Assembly (NCBI GenBank): GCA_020809705.1
Contig: CP085830.1
Span: 682,001-746,000 of the forward strand
Direction of reading: 5' to 3'
Source of the DNA: Calonectria ilicicola
Lineage: Eukaryota; Ascomycota; Sordariomycetes; Hypocreales; Nectriaceae
DNA: 64,000 nt
Shown: positions 44,513 to 56,011 of the stretch, in pieces
How the letters are laid out: each line of letters begins with the position of its first letter
How positions within the stretch are numbered: position 1 is the stretch's first letter
Made by a program: the position numbers and the translations under genes
The notes under the pieces: model-generated
Seen by the model: the letters and a program-made list of their open reading frames with translations, nothing else
Databases searched by the model: none
What the model was told of the DNA's origin: nothing

Positions 44513-47339
44513 TCATGAAACATTGACTTCAAGAACCCCAGCGGTTTTCGGCGTCATGGCATTCATCGCAGCTCTCACATAATCTTGCAATGCGCCAAAC
44601 ACTGCTTGATATCCCGCATCACTTTGTCCTGAAAATTTACAGATACTTGCGTGGGTCGCAGTTATTCCAAGAAATATCTCCTTTTTCGGGTGCCCAACAA
44701 CGGCAGAATCGTATGGGACGACCTAAGTACGACAAAGAGCAAACTCAGCAACAACAAACTCTCAAGCATTGATGATTAAAATACTTACCAGTCCTTTCAG
44801 GCCCTTGATCCCAGGCATTGGCAGAGTTTCAAAAAAGGAATGAATTGTGAAATGTCCATCTTCAAGCATTTGTAAAAAAGTTCGTTGGAGGTTTTCAATT
44901 ACTTCACTATTTGCATTTAATCCCCGCAAAATGCTGCTGGAAGGGCGCTGGAGAGCAAATTTAGCGAGGTTGCTGGCAATTAGGCCCCATCCTGCTGTTC
45001 CGCTTCCATTGTGGGGCGTTGCAAGAAATATGATACCCGAGAGAGAAGAGTAAATATCCAGATATTGAGGTTGATGCTGGGAATTCTTCGATATTAACAG
45101 CGCCTGCTGCAAATGTAAGTGATAAACGAAAATAGGATTATAAAACTGGGCGGACGGACTGCTTTTACTAAAATGCCTCCTATACTATGGGCCACAAATA
45201 TCAGCGGTCGATTTGGCTAAAACGATTAGCTTCAGCCGTCCCCAGTTAATTCGAATTAATGGTACCAACATCATCTGTGCGCTCTTGTTGTAGCCTCACC
45301 ATGAGATTGTTTCCATGTTGCGAAATGTTTTGAGAGTCACTTCCCCCGAAAAACTCTCGAATGACTTTGGTGTCGTAGCCCCATGTCATGATCCTACAAG
45401 ATGCAAATTCCTCACTTTGGCAAAGTAAATCGTACGGCCAGAAAACAGAGGCGCCCGCGGCCTGATCCTTGCGATTTTGACGAAGCAACTTGTCTCGCCG
45501 TGTAGCTGCAGTATCATCAGACTCACTTTTAAATGTCCAAGTCTTTTCTGGATGACCCTGCAGACCATGTACAAACACGACGCTGAATCCGGTTAGTTAC
45601 TTCACTCCACACTTAAAGACTTAAATCAAGTGTAACCCTACTCAGCTGTTGGTTCTGCGGACTTGTAGAGGGTTGTAAATCCGAGATCCTGAATCGCCGG
45701 CTTGGGCCTGATCTCAGCAGAAGTTTCTTGGCTTTTCGGTAGACCAAAGTCGGAATGACATTTTAAAATGATTTCATTTGGAATATTATTGGTTGATATA
45801 GGGAGCTCGTCGCCTATTTCGGGTCCCTCCTTGTCCTCCAACTGCTGCTTTATTTCCAGTCTATCACTTGAGGGTTTGGGATTGATTTCGGGCTCCGCTT
45901 GTTTTGAGCCAATATGATATGGCTTTTTAAGTAGTGGCCATTTATGTAGATCTGACTTCTCAGCTTTTTCCTGTAACAAGAGTTGAACGACCGCGAAGTG
46001 GCCGTTGTTGTCGGCTGCGTCTAGAACGGTGCCAAATTTGTCAGAAATAAGGTTGATATATATCCTTGCCCCGCGGTTGATTAGAGCCTGGAGAACATGC
46101 ATGTGCCCTGTAAAAGCTGCCATGTGCAATGCTGTACATCCATCCCGATTCATCTTCCCCATGTCCGCGCCGCCATCTAAAAGCGCATTGACAACATCAT
46201 TTGAGCCAAACCACGATCCTGCGTGGAGTGCATACTCATATGGGCCTGCGTGCGCGTTGGGATCCGCCCCCTGTTTTAGCAGATACTTCACAACGGCATT
46301 ATGGCCTCGTGATGCTGCTGCGTGCAACGCAGTGCCACGAACGGCGCTTGCTTGGTCACGGTTAGCACCTTGCTGGATGAGCAACCTCACAATGTCGAGG
46401 TGCCCGCTTGCAGCAGCATTTTGCAGTGGGGATATACCATAGGGGGACCTAGAATTAATTCCAGCACCCCTTTTAAGCAGTAGATTGACTAAGGTCAAAT
46501 ACCCGAGCCCTGCTGCTTCATGGACAGCGCTCCCTGATATGTCAGGTTGGGCATTGACATCAGCTCCTCCGTCAAGAAATTCCACTGCGTCCTTGAGATT
46601 ATTAGCTCTTGTAGCATTCAATAAAGACCTTGCTAATCTATCGCGCCCTGCAGTCGTTTCATTTTCTCCGGCCGGAATAATAAATTCTGATCCAAAAATC
46701 GACTGTTTTCTCTCGTCAAGACTTGTTGAAGCCGTTGGTTGTGCGCGAAGCATCCGAACAAGGTCATGAAATGGCTTCTCTACATTAAGGCTATTCTTAG
46801 TAGAGCACTCGACAAAGAACTTAATACCTAAGCCAGTGCTAGGTCGAATCCTTGTGTTGTAGACACTTCCCTCTCTGTAATTATATCGGACTTGTTGCCA
46901 ACAAGACATATGGGGATTGACTTGCCGCCATAAGCTTTCTGAATTTCTTGATAAAATCTCTGAACCCGACGGAATGAATCACGTGAGGTGATGGAGTATA
47001 GGAGAACAATTGCATCAGCCTGGATAATCCAACCATGGCGGAGTGCACTGTATTCCTCCTGTCCTGCAGTGTCCAGAATCTCTAGCGTACAGTCAATACC
47101 ATCTGCAGTGACGGATGTTTTGTAGTTGTCTTCTATTGTAAGATCAAATGTTTCGAGAAAATGTCCCAGACAGAGCTTCACTGTTAGCTTCGTTGTTCAA
47201 TAGGACAATGTTCTACAAGCGTTACCTGGATAACAAGAGCCGTCTTCCCTACAGCTCCAGTACCAAGGACTATTATTCTGTGCGGCCCCGTATTTTCAGC
47301 TCCTCTGCGTCGGCTTAAGGACCATCGCGAACTCAACAT
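44513..47339 (-). CDS. Ras-like GTPase - ankyrin - alpha/beta hydrolase fusion, with one apparent frameshift
   Basis: Exons on minus: 47226..47339, 45642..47175 (contains the frameshift), 45270..45582, 45160..45216, 44789..45103, 44513..44722. The N-terminus is a small GTPase: IIVLGTGAVGKTALVIQ (P-loop), TIEDNYKTSV (switch I), LDTAGQEEYSALR (G3), LVGNKSD (G4), FVECSTKNSLNVEKPF (G5 region). About six ankyrin repeats follow (for example GTALHAAASRGHNAVVKYLLKQGADPN). The C-terminus is a DUF676/lipase-like hydrolase: VVFVHGLQGHPEKTW, RIMTWGYD, FVAHSIGG (nucleophile Ser), FLATPHNGSGTA, and a distal THASICKF His. Every junction after the ankyrins joins in frame, so it is one gene. Near 46831 a single base seems missing (FDLALA then LGIKFF in the -1 frame), giving a TAG. 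The gene is either a recent pseudogene or carries a sequence error. Start could be 47462. Confidence 0.75.
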
Positions 47340-49282
47340 CGTTGGGGGTTGAGGTGGATAAGTGACCACTATTTGGCGCGTGCGGGGCAATGCTGTCGCC
47401 AGAGTCCTTCTGCGGGTGCTTTGCGCGGATACTGAGAGATGAATATTAATTTCCTGTGTCATATATACGTTTCAACGCAAGAAAAGTCGCAAGTTTCTAC
47501 AATGCAATCGAGTAGGTGCCGTGATAAAATGATCATCCAACGAAAAATGACCATTGATCCAACTCACGTGATAGCCGGACTAGTCCCACTCATTACGTGT
47601 AATGCACTCTTGGATAGGTTAGACTTGCATAAAATTAAACCATCTGCTGGGTAATTATGCAACGCAACCCGAGTGAGGCGGGGCATCCGTCGAGGTCTAA
47701 CGTATTTTTGGTGATAAATTGGAAAATAGTAGAGACATAATTAAAGAGGAGAGAATATTCACAAAACAAATTAAAGACAAGTAGTATAAACTATGATTGA
47801 ATAAGGTCAAGTAATAGGCTAAGGCGTTAAGAATTACATGGACTTGCTAGGTAGGCTAGTAACAATACAAGAGCAACCGGGAGGATTGAGGAAGAGACGA
47901 TGATGGTAGTGGCCTAGCTCAGTTAATGAAGGACCTCTAATAAAATCTCGATTACAACCCAAGGCAATGGGTTATATTCCACTCCTTCACTATCCCAGCT
48001 TCAATTGCATGTTCATTAAAAGGCGGTTATGAATTCTATGAACAGAGGTCAGAATGCGGGACGAGACGATGACCACACCCTAAGGTAGACTGAATTGCTT
48101 AAGCCTAAAGTAGGATCATTTTATGTTTCAATCTGAAGTGATCACAGATATTATCTTGAAGACCAATAAATATAATATTCTTAGTGCTTAGAACAGTAGG
48201 TTCGAGTCTCTAACCCTTTAGAATTGTTTTTCAAAACGGCGGACTAACAATGAATAATATTCTGCTCCCTTCTGTACCTGAAATAACATGACCCTATGAA
48301 CGTGAAACGACATGATAAAAGCTTAAGCTATTTCTGATCTCATCTGATAGCTATGGCGATAACTATCACAGCACACGACGATTGGTCTTCCATACAGATA
48401 ATTCGTACAACCGTTGTCTGTGGCCGAAAAGGCGAGCGACTATATATCAATCACATACCATCTCTTGTGTATAGCATTTATCCGATGAAGCAAACTAATG
48501 ATCCAAAAAATGATGGATTTGAGTTGAAACTTTCCCCTTTCTCAAATCTAGGTAGGCCATACAAGCTTTGACATGTACACAGTTGATGTTAAGGCATGTA
48601 AGGAATATTACAACAAATTCTTGCTGACGTGAAAGAAATGAGGCGATTATGCACCGGTACTCTTAGTTTTCGGTGTCAGATATTAGCTACGTCTGCTTTC
48701 CGAATCAAAAAGTTTATGTACTACAATTATCCGTGAACTTTATACAAGCAGTTGAGTGCCCCCCACATCGTTCTCAGTGTTTCTCTCTCCTTTTACGTAA
48801 TCCTCATATCACAACTTGTATCCAGTAGCACCACACCTCGTCTAGCTTATTATAGGTGTGGTATAGATGTTTTCATCACAACACTCTAACCACCTATCAA
48901 GATTATCCTTCTTCTGACGGCTTATCGGACTTGATGATAGTATTTGCGAGTATTTGTGAATTGTGGGGAATGTATGTGATTTGAATTATCTTATTGGTGA
49001 CAGAGTCATGTAGGCAGATCTGATGGACTGCCTTTAGTGGAGGGTAGCAACAAAAGCTGGGTATGTCCCTTAGCGATATAGCATCTGAGATGCGTTATTT
49101 ATTTTATACGTGAATTTTCTCCAACAATGTCCCAGAATAATCACTTCTCACTTCCCTCTGAGATCCTATCAGATCCACCACCGCAATATCTCTTCCAGGT
49201 AATAGAAAGGCCGTTTATACATGCTTCATTCATAAACTTATTAATTGCTTCTTCAATCTTTGATATGGATAGATGGGAACTT
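47340..49282. other. Long intergenic region (~1.9 kb)
   Basis: AT-rich and without a supported gene; a 72-codon ORF at 48353..48571 has no features. Weak tRNA-like fragments occur: TAGCTCAGTTAAT at about 47916 and GGTTCGAGTCT at about 48200, too far apart for one tRNA. Confidence 0.4.
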
Positions 49283-49369
49283 TTAAGTTAAACTCACAGG
49301 GCAGTTGTCGCAGGTGCACCCGGAACCACAGTTACAGGCACCCGTAGTAGCGCAGCCACAGTGACCCAT
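49283..49369 (-). CDS. Copper-metallothionein-like mini-protein
   Basis: A 28-codon gene with seven Cys in the order CxC...CxC...CxC..C (MGHCGC, ACNCGSGCTCDNC). It closely resembles the 25-26-residue copper metallothionein of Neurospora crassa in length, Cys number, spacing and the CNCGSGC core. Read without splicing it ends PVSLT-stop. A GTGAGT donor-like sequence lies directly after the DNCP codons (49295..49300 region), so an intron followed by a short last exon is possible, as the Neurospora gene also has an intron. It would chelate Cu(I) in the cytosol and is expected to be copper-induced. It is a stand-alone gene between two minus-strand genes. Confidence 0.8.
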   Translation of the reverse strand: MGHCGCATTGACNCGSGCTCDNCPVSLT

Positions 49370-49932
49370 GATGATGATTTAGACAATAGTCTTTTTTGAT
49401 AAAGAGATTAGTAGATTTGGTTGTGAGAAAAGAGTTGAAGGGCGTATTGATGTAAAGTGGAAAAAAACCTGGAAAGCGGAAGCCCAGATAGTCCATTTAT
49501 GTACCAAACAACATAAGCCTAGGCACAAGAGAGTAAGTACCGCGCCAACTTACCACACCAGCTTGCAACGTCACTTGTGACATACCACCAAGCCACCGCG
49601 GCGGGTCTTCCACCACAATTGGTAATTAGACACGCAGAATCATTGCCACCGCATTTGAGCTACGAAACAAGCGCGATGCGCGAAATCATTCGGGTGTCCT
49701 GATTCGTAAGAGCAATAAAATATCTGCAGCATTGAAGCCAAATGATCATATTGAACTCTTAGCTAGGATATTTAAAGGCTCTAAATGTATTCATCACTAA
49801 GGAATAGCTACTAGATATTTTATCGATAAACAAAACTTCAGCTGACTATATCGTTACGCTGATTCGGCCGGGGGTATTGAGGCCATTGAGGCCTGCACAG
49901 CTAGTCTCCACACATGTTTCATAGGCGAGCCA
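49370..49932. other. Intergenic, metallothionein promoter
   Basis: Upstream of the metallothionein and downstream of a transcription factor gene. No gene seen. I could not identify a definite copper-regulator site by eye. Confidence 0.45.
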
Positions 49933-52919
49933 CTATGTAACCTGCGCTTGATTGAACCCCTGTGCCATGCTAGCTAGATTCTCAAGAAGCGGCGGCAATG
50001 GGTGGCTGGTCGACGGATAATTATTCCTAAACACTGCTTGGACCAATCTCGGTATTATGTCGGGGTCTCCAACCTCCTCCGCAGCATTTCCGATGTGTAG
50101 AAGCGGACGACCATAGCCAGTTTGGAGAAACATTCTCAAGTCAATCGTCTCTTCTCCGTCAAGGAATACCCCGGGTACGCCATCTCTTGAGGAAGACTCC
50201 AGCGAAGGAGAGTTTCCTGCTGCCCCTGAATCCGAGGTTAGAATCGAGGCATCAGAGCAAGACCCATCCCGGGGTCGATTCTGAACTTCATCGTCCATGG
50301 TTCGACTGCCGCATCTTGAACCAGCCCCTTTGCGGTTCTGCACAGAATAGATCCAGAAGCAGAGGCATGCATGAAATACCGCAATGGCATAGAATCCCTT
50401 CAATTGTGTGAGGGGAAATGACCGCGATGCGCGAATTACTTGGCCTGCATGCCAGATAGCATAGTACCTGTCCTCATCCCGAGTCCAACCACGAAAACGG
50501 GGAAACACCCGACGTGCCTCTTTATCTCCGCACAAACTCGCTAGTCGTCTTGTCTCATCAGAGTACGTGTATAGTGACATTAGCAAAAACTCGCTGATAA
50601 GCCTAGCTTCTGGAGAGAGTGCGTTCATAAACTCCAATTTGAGCGTTGTTGATTTGATTTGATCTAGCAGCTCTTGGCGATGAGCCTCGACCCACAGGTT
50701 CGCAGGCCCCCCCAACTCGCCCGATGTGTATTTTCTAGATTCTAGAAAGGACCAAACTCGGCCCCAGAATCCATACAAAACACAAAGGGCGCAAAAGCTG
50801 ATGTCAGCTATTTGTCTTTCGTCTTCTAGCCTTGATGCATCGCGCATAGCATCAACAAGAGTGAGGGAGACAACTCGTCTAGTCTTGCTCAGATATATTT
50901 CTTTCCACTCTTCTGCGTTATTTGCGTTCCACAAATCCCGGGAAGCGGGCAAGAAAAATCCGATTTCGAGGCCAGACCAAACCGGACCGTGACCAAATGC
51001 GATGGAGCATTGCATTTCGTTTATCAGGCACCGAAGAACTAGCCTTGAAAAACATTAGTAATGTGTTGCTGGGAGATAGAAAGACCTAGCCCACCTTTTA
51101 AGAGATTCTTGCTCGACCCATTTAATCCATTTCTTTTTTAACAGTTCCCCTTCATCGGCACTTGTAGGATACGACTCGGGCAGATAATGGGTCTGGCGAA
51201 AAGCCCCTGTAGCACGAAGCATCTATGTAATTGAGTCAGCAAATAACATTGTGGTTTGAGAGACCGCTTGGAGATTACCGTTGGTAGAGTATGGGAGAAG
51301 CTTTCACCAATCTCCATTTTTCGACGGAACCCACTCCATACGCTAACTTCAATCCATATCAAGAATGTTTGATTGATCTGAAGATTATGGATGAGGCTGT
51401 AGTCATCATCTACAGAGCGGCAAACTGCTATTCTGGTAATCTCTTGAAGGGCCAGACCCATTTTCCAAACATTGGGGACCGCGAAAGAGGTAGAACCAGC
51501 TGCCACGACACCAGATAGTAACTCACTCCTACAGCTGTCTGGATCAAATGTCGCAAGATGAATCCAGGAATCAAAACTGTCATTTTGTCGAATAAAAAAA
51601 GCCTCGACGAAGAGATTCAACAGATTCAACGACGGAAATGACCGGACTTTGAGGCTTGTTGTCGAATTCTTAAGCGCTAGGGAGAGCAACTCATCTCTTG
51701 AAGCGACGTTGAGTATTTTTGGGGCCAAAAACGACTTTGATGCAGCAGGACCCGACTCTAAAGGCCTGATCGCGTTATTCCTAGCGTTGAAGGGCTCGTA
51801 ATTCTTCTTCAGCATCCAGAGCCATGGTGACTCCTTGAATGCTTCGTATCCCACGGCTCTTGCATGGGTTGAGATCCTTCGTCTAGCGATATCCGCTGGC
51901 TCTGTTTGATCATTATGGTCATCCAATTCCATAAATCCTGAATTATTCGACGGGGATATATGAGTTGATGAGTTAGGTAAGTAAGGTTCAGAATATAGGC
52001 CTGGTAGATTGCCGTCAAATACGAACTCGCCGTCTTGGGATAGAGGAAATAAGTCATCAGGAAGCGCCAAGCTAATGAGATCCAGGTTGTTCATAAACAT
52101 TCCGCTGAGATCGATAGAAGTGTTTAGAATTGATGTTGGGCCGGATTCTGGAGGTTGCATGGGCTCATTCACTGAGAGTGCGGAACCGAGTCTGTCGTTG
52201 CGTGCGCCCGAATTTGGTAGCTGTGGAGGTGGCATGCTTCCGTTTTCAGATGCAGAAATAGGAGCAGAACCAAGCTGGCTTTTTCTCGCATCCAATTCAT
52301 CCGTGCTTAAAATTTCTGCATCGGTGGCTATACCATCTTGAATTGAGCCATAGTTTGTTGGATGATCTCCCTTCCGTGTGACATTGTCAAAACATGACAA
52401 ACCTTTTGATTTGCACCGATAACAAGGCCTTTGGTTCCCACATTTTGTTTTAGAAGCAATGCAATTAACGCATGCCTGAGCAGCACGCTCTACAGTTATG
52501 CCATCAGAAGCGCAGTCATGGGTGGTCAAGTGTCGGCTCAAGAGGTCTCTGGGGTATGGCTCGTTAGATGGATCGTCTATAGGCATCACAATTACTGCAC
52601 TAGGGATTGATGCTGGGCAAACCTTCTGTTGAACCGTCTTGGGCATCGTGGACATGCATGATGCCGCGGGTTTTCGTCTTTCTAGTGCGTCAGGCACGCA
52701 CTGAGTGACATTCAAGGTGCGCCAAGCAAACTTACGAGAGAGCTCATGTCTCTTCAAATGATCCACGCGCTCGTACTGTTTGGAACATACTTGGCATTGG
52801 TGGCGAACATTTGACTGTGTGCTGGACTTTGAATTTTCTGATGTTGTCGTCGTGTCGATTTGGGCAGTTGGAGGATGAGGGACCACAGGATCCGAAACAG
52901 TCTTCTCAGATTCCGACAT
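49933..52919 (-). CDS. Transcription factor with two C2H2 fingers and a Zn2Cys6 cluster
   Basis: Five exons on minus: 52736..52919, 52623..52677, 51279..52548, 51095..51222, 49933..51043, giving 915 aa. Without introns 1 and 2 the fingers read CQVCSKQYERVDHLKRHELSH and CPRCPRRFNRRDLLSRHLTTH, both complete C2H2. A binuclear cluster follows: ACVNCIASKTKCGNQRPCYRCKSKGLSC. The middle is Ser/Pro-rich; the C-terminal two thirds match the fungal-specific factor region (ESPWLWMLKKNYEP; EVSVWSGFRRKMEIGES; MLRATGAFRQT joined across intron 51223..51278). C2H2 plus Zn2Cys6 factors are a known fungal class. It is nuclear, with targets unknown. It is divergent from another Zn2Cys6 factor 479 bp away. Confidence 0.87.
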
Positions 52920-53398
52920 TGTCTTGCGTGTAGGGAAAATACGGTGACCGATACCTCAGCCTAATAACCCCCTGACAAAATATCAGTTCGTCACGGAGCA
53001 TGCGAAACAGGAAGACGCAAAAGCGGGAACATGCCTTGGCGGAAGCGGAGTGGGGGACCCGAGCCGGACGGAGCGGCGGGGGTGGCGGGAAATTGAAGCT
53101 AACGATTTGGAGAGAAGACCAAAGATTCTGCAACAAAATCATCAACTACGGTGCAGCTTTACATCTCCAAGGAGACATATCGATCATTAAAATTTGGTTT
53201 AAAGAAATACAGTATTCCAAGTTTCTTATATCTTCATCGCGACCCGATAGTGGGCCTTTTCTCTAAGCCGGAGTGGGCTCTCTCACCTCGTGGAGCCGAG
53301 GGCCATTTACCGAGGCGATTGCCCGGCATCATTCGACCGCAAATCCTAGACAGCGCATCCCAAACTATCCAAACTCTGGCCACAGAAGTAAAATAATC
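52920..53398. promoter_or_regulatory. Divergent promoter between two transcription factor genes
   Basis: 479 bp separate the start codons. A GC-rich GGCGGGGGTGGCGGG run lies at about 53071..53090. ORFs here are continuations of frame and are not genes. Confidence 0.4.
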
Positions 53399-55864
53399 AT
53401 GCCATCTGATCGAAAAGCTGTCGGGCGTCGACCTCGGGCATGCGCAGAGTGCTCGCGTCGGAAGATTCGTTGTGGACCTGGGCGTCCTTGTCATCCTTGC
53501 TTGCAGCGTGGGCTTGGCTCCCGTTGTAACGCCCCGCTAAATTTGGAAAATGCGTGAGTTTGGAGGTCATTTTCTTGTCTTATCTCTAGAACTAACGCGC
53601 TATGATGGCCTCTAAGATCGGTTGCTAGCATTGATTCCAACTATGATCCTTGGTCTCCAACCCAAGCTTCGGTCACCGAACCACGCGGGACAGATGTTGC
53701 AGTCCTCAGGGAACGCATAGCTCAACTAGAAGAGCAGTTAGCTATTGTTCAAAATACATCTAAAGTAGCCCCGTCCAGTGAAATCAACCCTGACACACTT
53801 GGAACGAAGTACGATATTGAGGAATTAGATTATTCCATGGAGAATTTAAATCTAGGTCTGGCTAGTAATGAACACATTACCCACGATGACATCCCAATCG
53901 ACCACGGACCAAAATTATGGGTCAACCAACTCTCATTTCCATCGCGTTCTACCAGCACCGCAGTGGTGCGATTCTCTCTTGAACAACTTGGCTGGCTACA
54001 TTGCGCCTTGATAGCTGATGAGTTTATGGAAGAACACGAGAGGTTTTGGGACATCCTGGATGGGCAAGAACCTCGGGCCCTTCACTCCTCAAGTTTTACA
54101 ACAACTTATTTCGCTATCCTTTCCGTAAGCGTATGATCTCCATGGTCTTTATTGTGCGCTGACCCTTCGCGGTGCTCTATATTAGGTTGGGTTATACTAC
54201 ATTGATCCGAAGCACCAAGCTATCAGAAGCTTCACATTCCGAGATTCATGCGACCCCCAAATGCCAGTCCCAGACTCTGACGAGGATCTCGCCAATTTAT
54301 CGAGATACTGGTATTGGGCAGCGATTCAGAGTTTGGAAGATAGCGATTTTTTGGGTAAACCCCGGCTTTCCTCGATCCAATTCATTGCAATTTTGACACT
54401 TGTAAACTCAAGCTTCGGCCAGAACAAGAGAGAGTGGATGCTTCTGGGTGTTGCAGTAAACATGGCGAGAATGATCAACATGCATCGACTTGGAAGCGAA
54501 TTGACGATCTCGCCAAGAATTATGGATCTCCCACAGTGGAACACTCCCCAAAAACGTCACTTAGGCCGCCGGCTTTGGTGGACTTTGGTAATATGCGATT
54601 GGTAAATATCTCGATTCTTTTTTTAGCGTATAGCCAAGCTAACTCCCAGCTAGGATGGGTGTCATGAGCCACCGGCCCACCATTCCCTCTCACAGCTTCG
54701 ATACTGTTTTGGATCTTGATTCAGCTCCCGACGATCTAATTGGTATCGAGATTCCCATTGGTTCCACATTATCAAGACCCCCGTCAAGCCTTTATTACCA
54801 CGAGTTAATGGCAAAATTGGCCGGGGTGGTTCGAACGTATGTGAAGGGTGGCCGAAGCTATTCCCCAAGAAATCTGATCATCGCTATGAGTGAAGTTGAA
54901 AAGCTAGAAAAAGAATGTCCCCATCACTTAAAGCAGACTGAGCAAAGTGACGGCGAAAAAGCTCAAGACTTGGAGTATCCATGGATTCCGTTGCAACGAT
55001 ATCTTGCGATTCACGCCGTGCATTTTGTCCGACTTACCATTGCGAGGTTCTTTTTTACCCGTTGGCTGAAACGCCAACCTGATCCAGAAGGCTTGCACTT
55101 GAAGGCTTGCCAAGCTTCAGAAATCATTGTTCAAGCAAAAACGGGACCTACCCCTGCGATATATCGAAGAAGCTGGTCAGTGATACGAAATTTGTTAGTT
55201 CATGTCGCGATGCCGGAATTTTGACATTTCTTCTCTCCTTAGGATTGTTTGTTCTTCAACTGTGGCAGCTGGAGTCTTTCTGTGTCTTGACATGTTATTT
55301 TTCAGTACAGGTGAGGATTCTAACCAAATTAGACGACGGCGAGACTCGGTTCAGATTTGCATCAATGCCTTGCGAGAGATGGGATCCACCAACCTGGTGG
55401 CAAAACGAGGATCAGTGGTCTTGGAGAAATTGCTCGAAATACAATCAACTTGGTCACACATGAAAGTCCCAGACCACGGATCGTTACGAGATGTTCTGAA
55501 GCAAGTTATTCAGGCTCAAATGTTGGAGCCTGTGCAAGAAACAAAGTGGAACCGCCCCTCTTCTCTTCATCGAGACGTCATTTCTGGAGAGTCATTTCAG
55601 CATTCCCCGATGGAAACCGGGGTTTCACTGCAAGTTTCTAACATTACCACAGCCAGTCAAAGCCATGAAATCCCATTTGGACACCCCCTGGATCTATTTG
55701 GTTCTATACCTACAATACCCAACTCAGAATACGCTTGGGACTATTTGATGAGCAATGGTTCCGCATCAAATCAACCGGACGTAGATGAGATGGAATTAGA
55801 AGAGCTTGAGGGCTTTGATAATCCATTTCCTATTAATGAAGATTTGTATAACACGACAGAGTAG
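53399..55864 (+). CDS. Zn2Cys6 transcription factor with fungal-specific MHR domain
   Basis: Five exons: 53399..53553, 53617..54124, 54186..54601, 54654..55175, 55243..55864, giving 740 aa. The start MPSDRKAVGRRPRACAEC leads straight into the binuclear cluster ACAECSRRKIRCGPGRPCHPCLQRGLGSRC. A coiled coil for dimerisation follows (VLRERIAQLEEQLAIVQN). The middle homology region includes ANLSRYWYWAAIQSLED, LLGVAVNMARMINMHRLG, GRRLWWTLVICDW and SHRPTIPS, joined across introns. The last exon is an acidic tail (VDEMELEELEGFDNPF), a likely activation segment. It is convergent with the PhyH dioxygenase 147 bp downstream and may regulate it. Targets not known. Confidence 0.9.
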
Positions 55865-56011
55865 TGCCGGTATCAGCTTATAGGTAGATAATGGAATGGT
55901 CAGGCTTGGTTATTATAAACCACATTTATTTACTGGAAGACTATTTCCGCGCTATGTTCATCATCTTACATCCGAGTCCCATTCATAGAGACTTCACTCA
56001 AATGCTTGCAC

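Noticed and set aside
46005..46442. 145-codon ORF on plus
   Set aside because: Antisense shadow of the ankyrin repeats, whose periodic codons keep the other strand open.
47905..48215. Possible tRNA: A-box-like and B-box-like strings
   Set aside because: The boxes are about 290 bp apart and no cloverleaf can be drawn.
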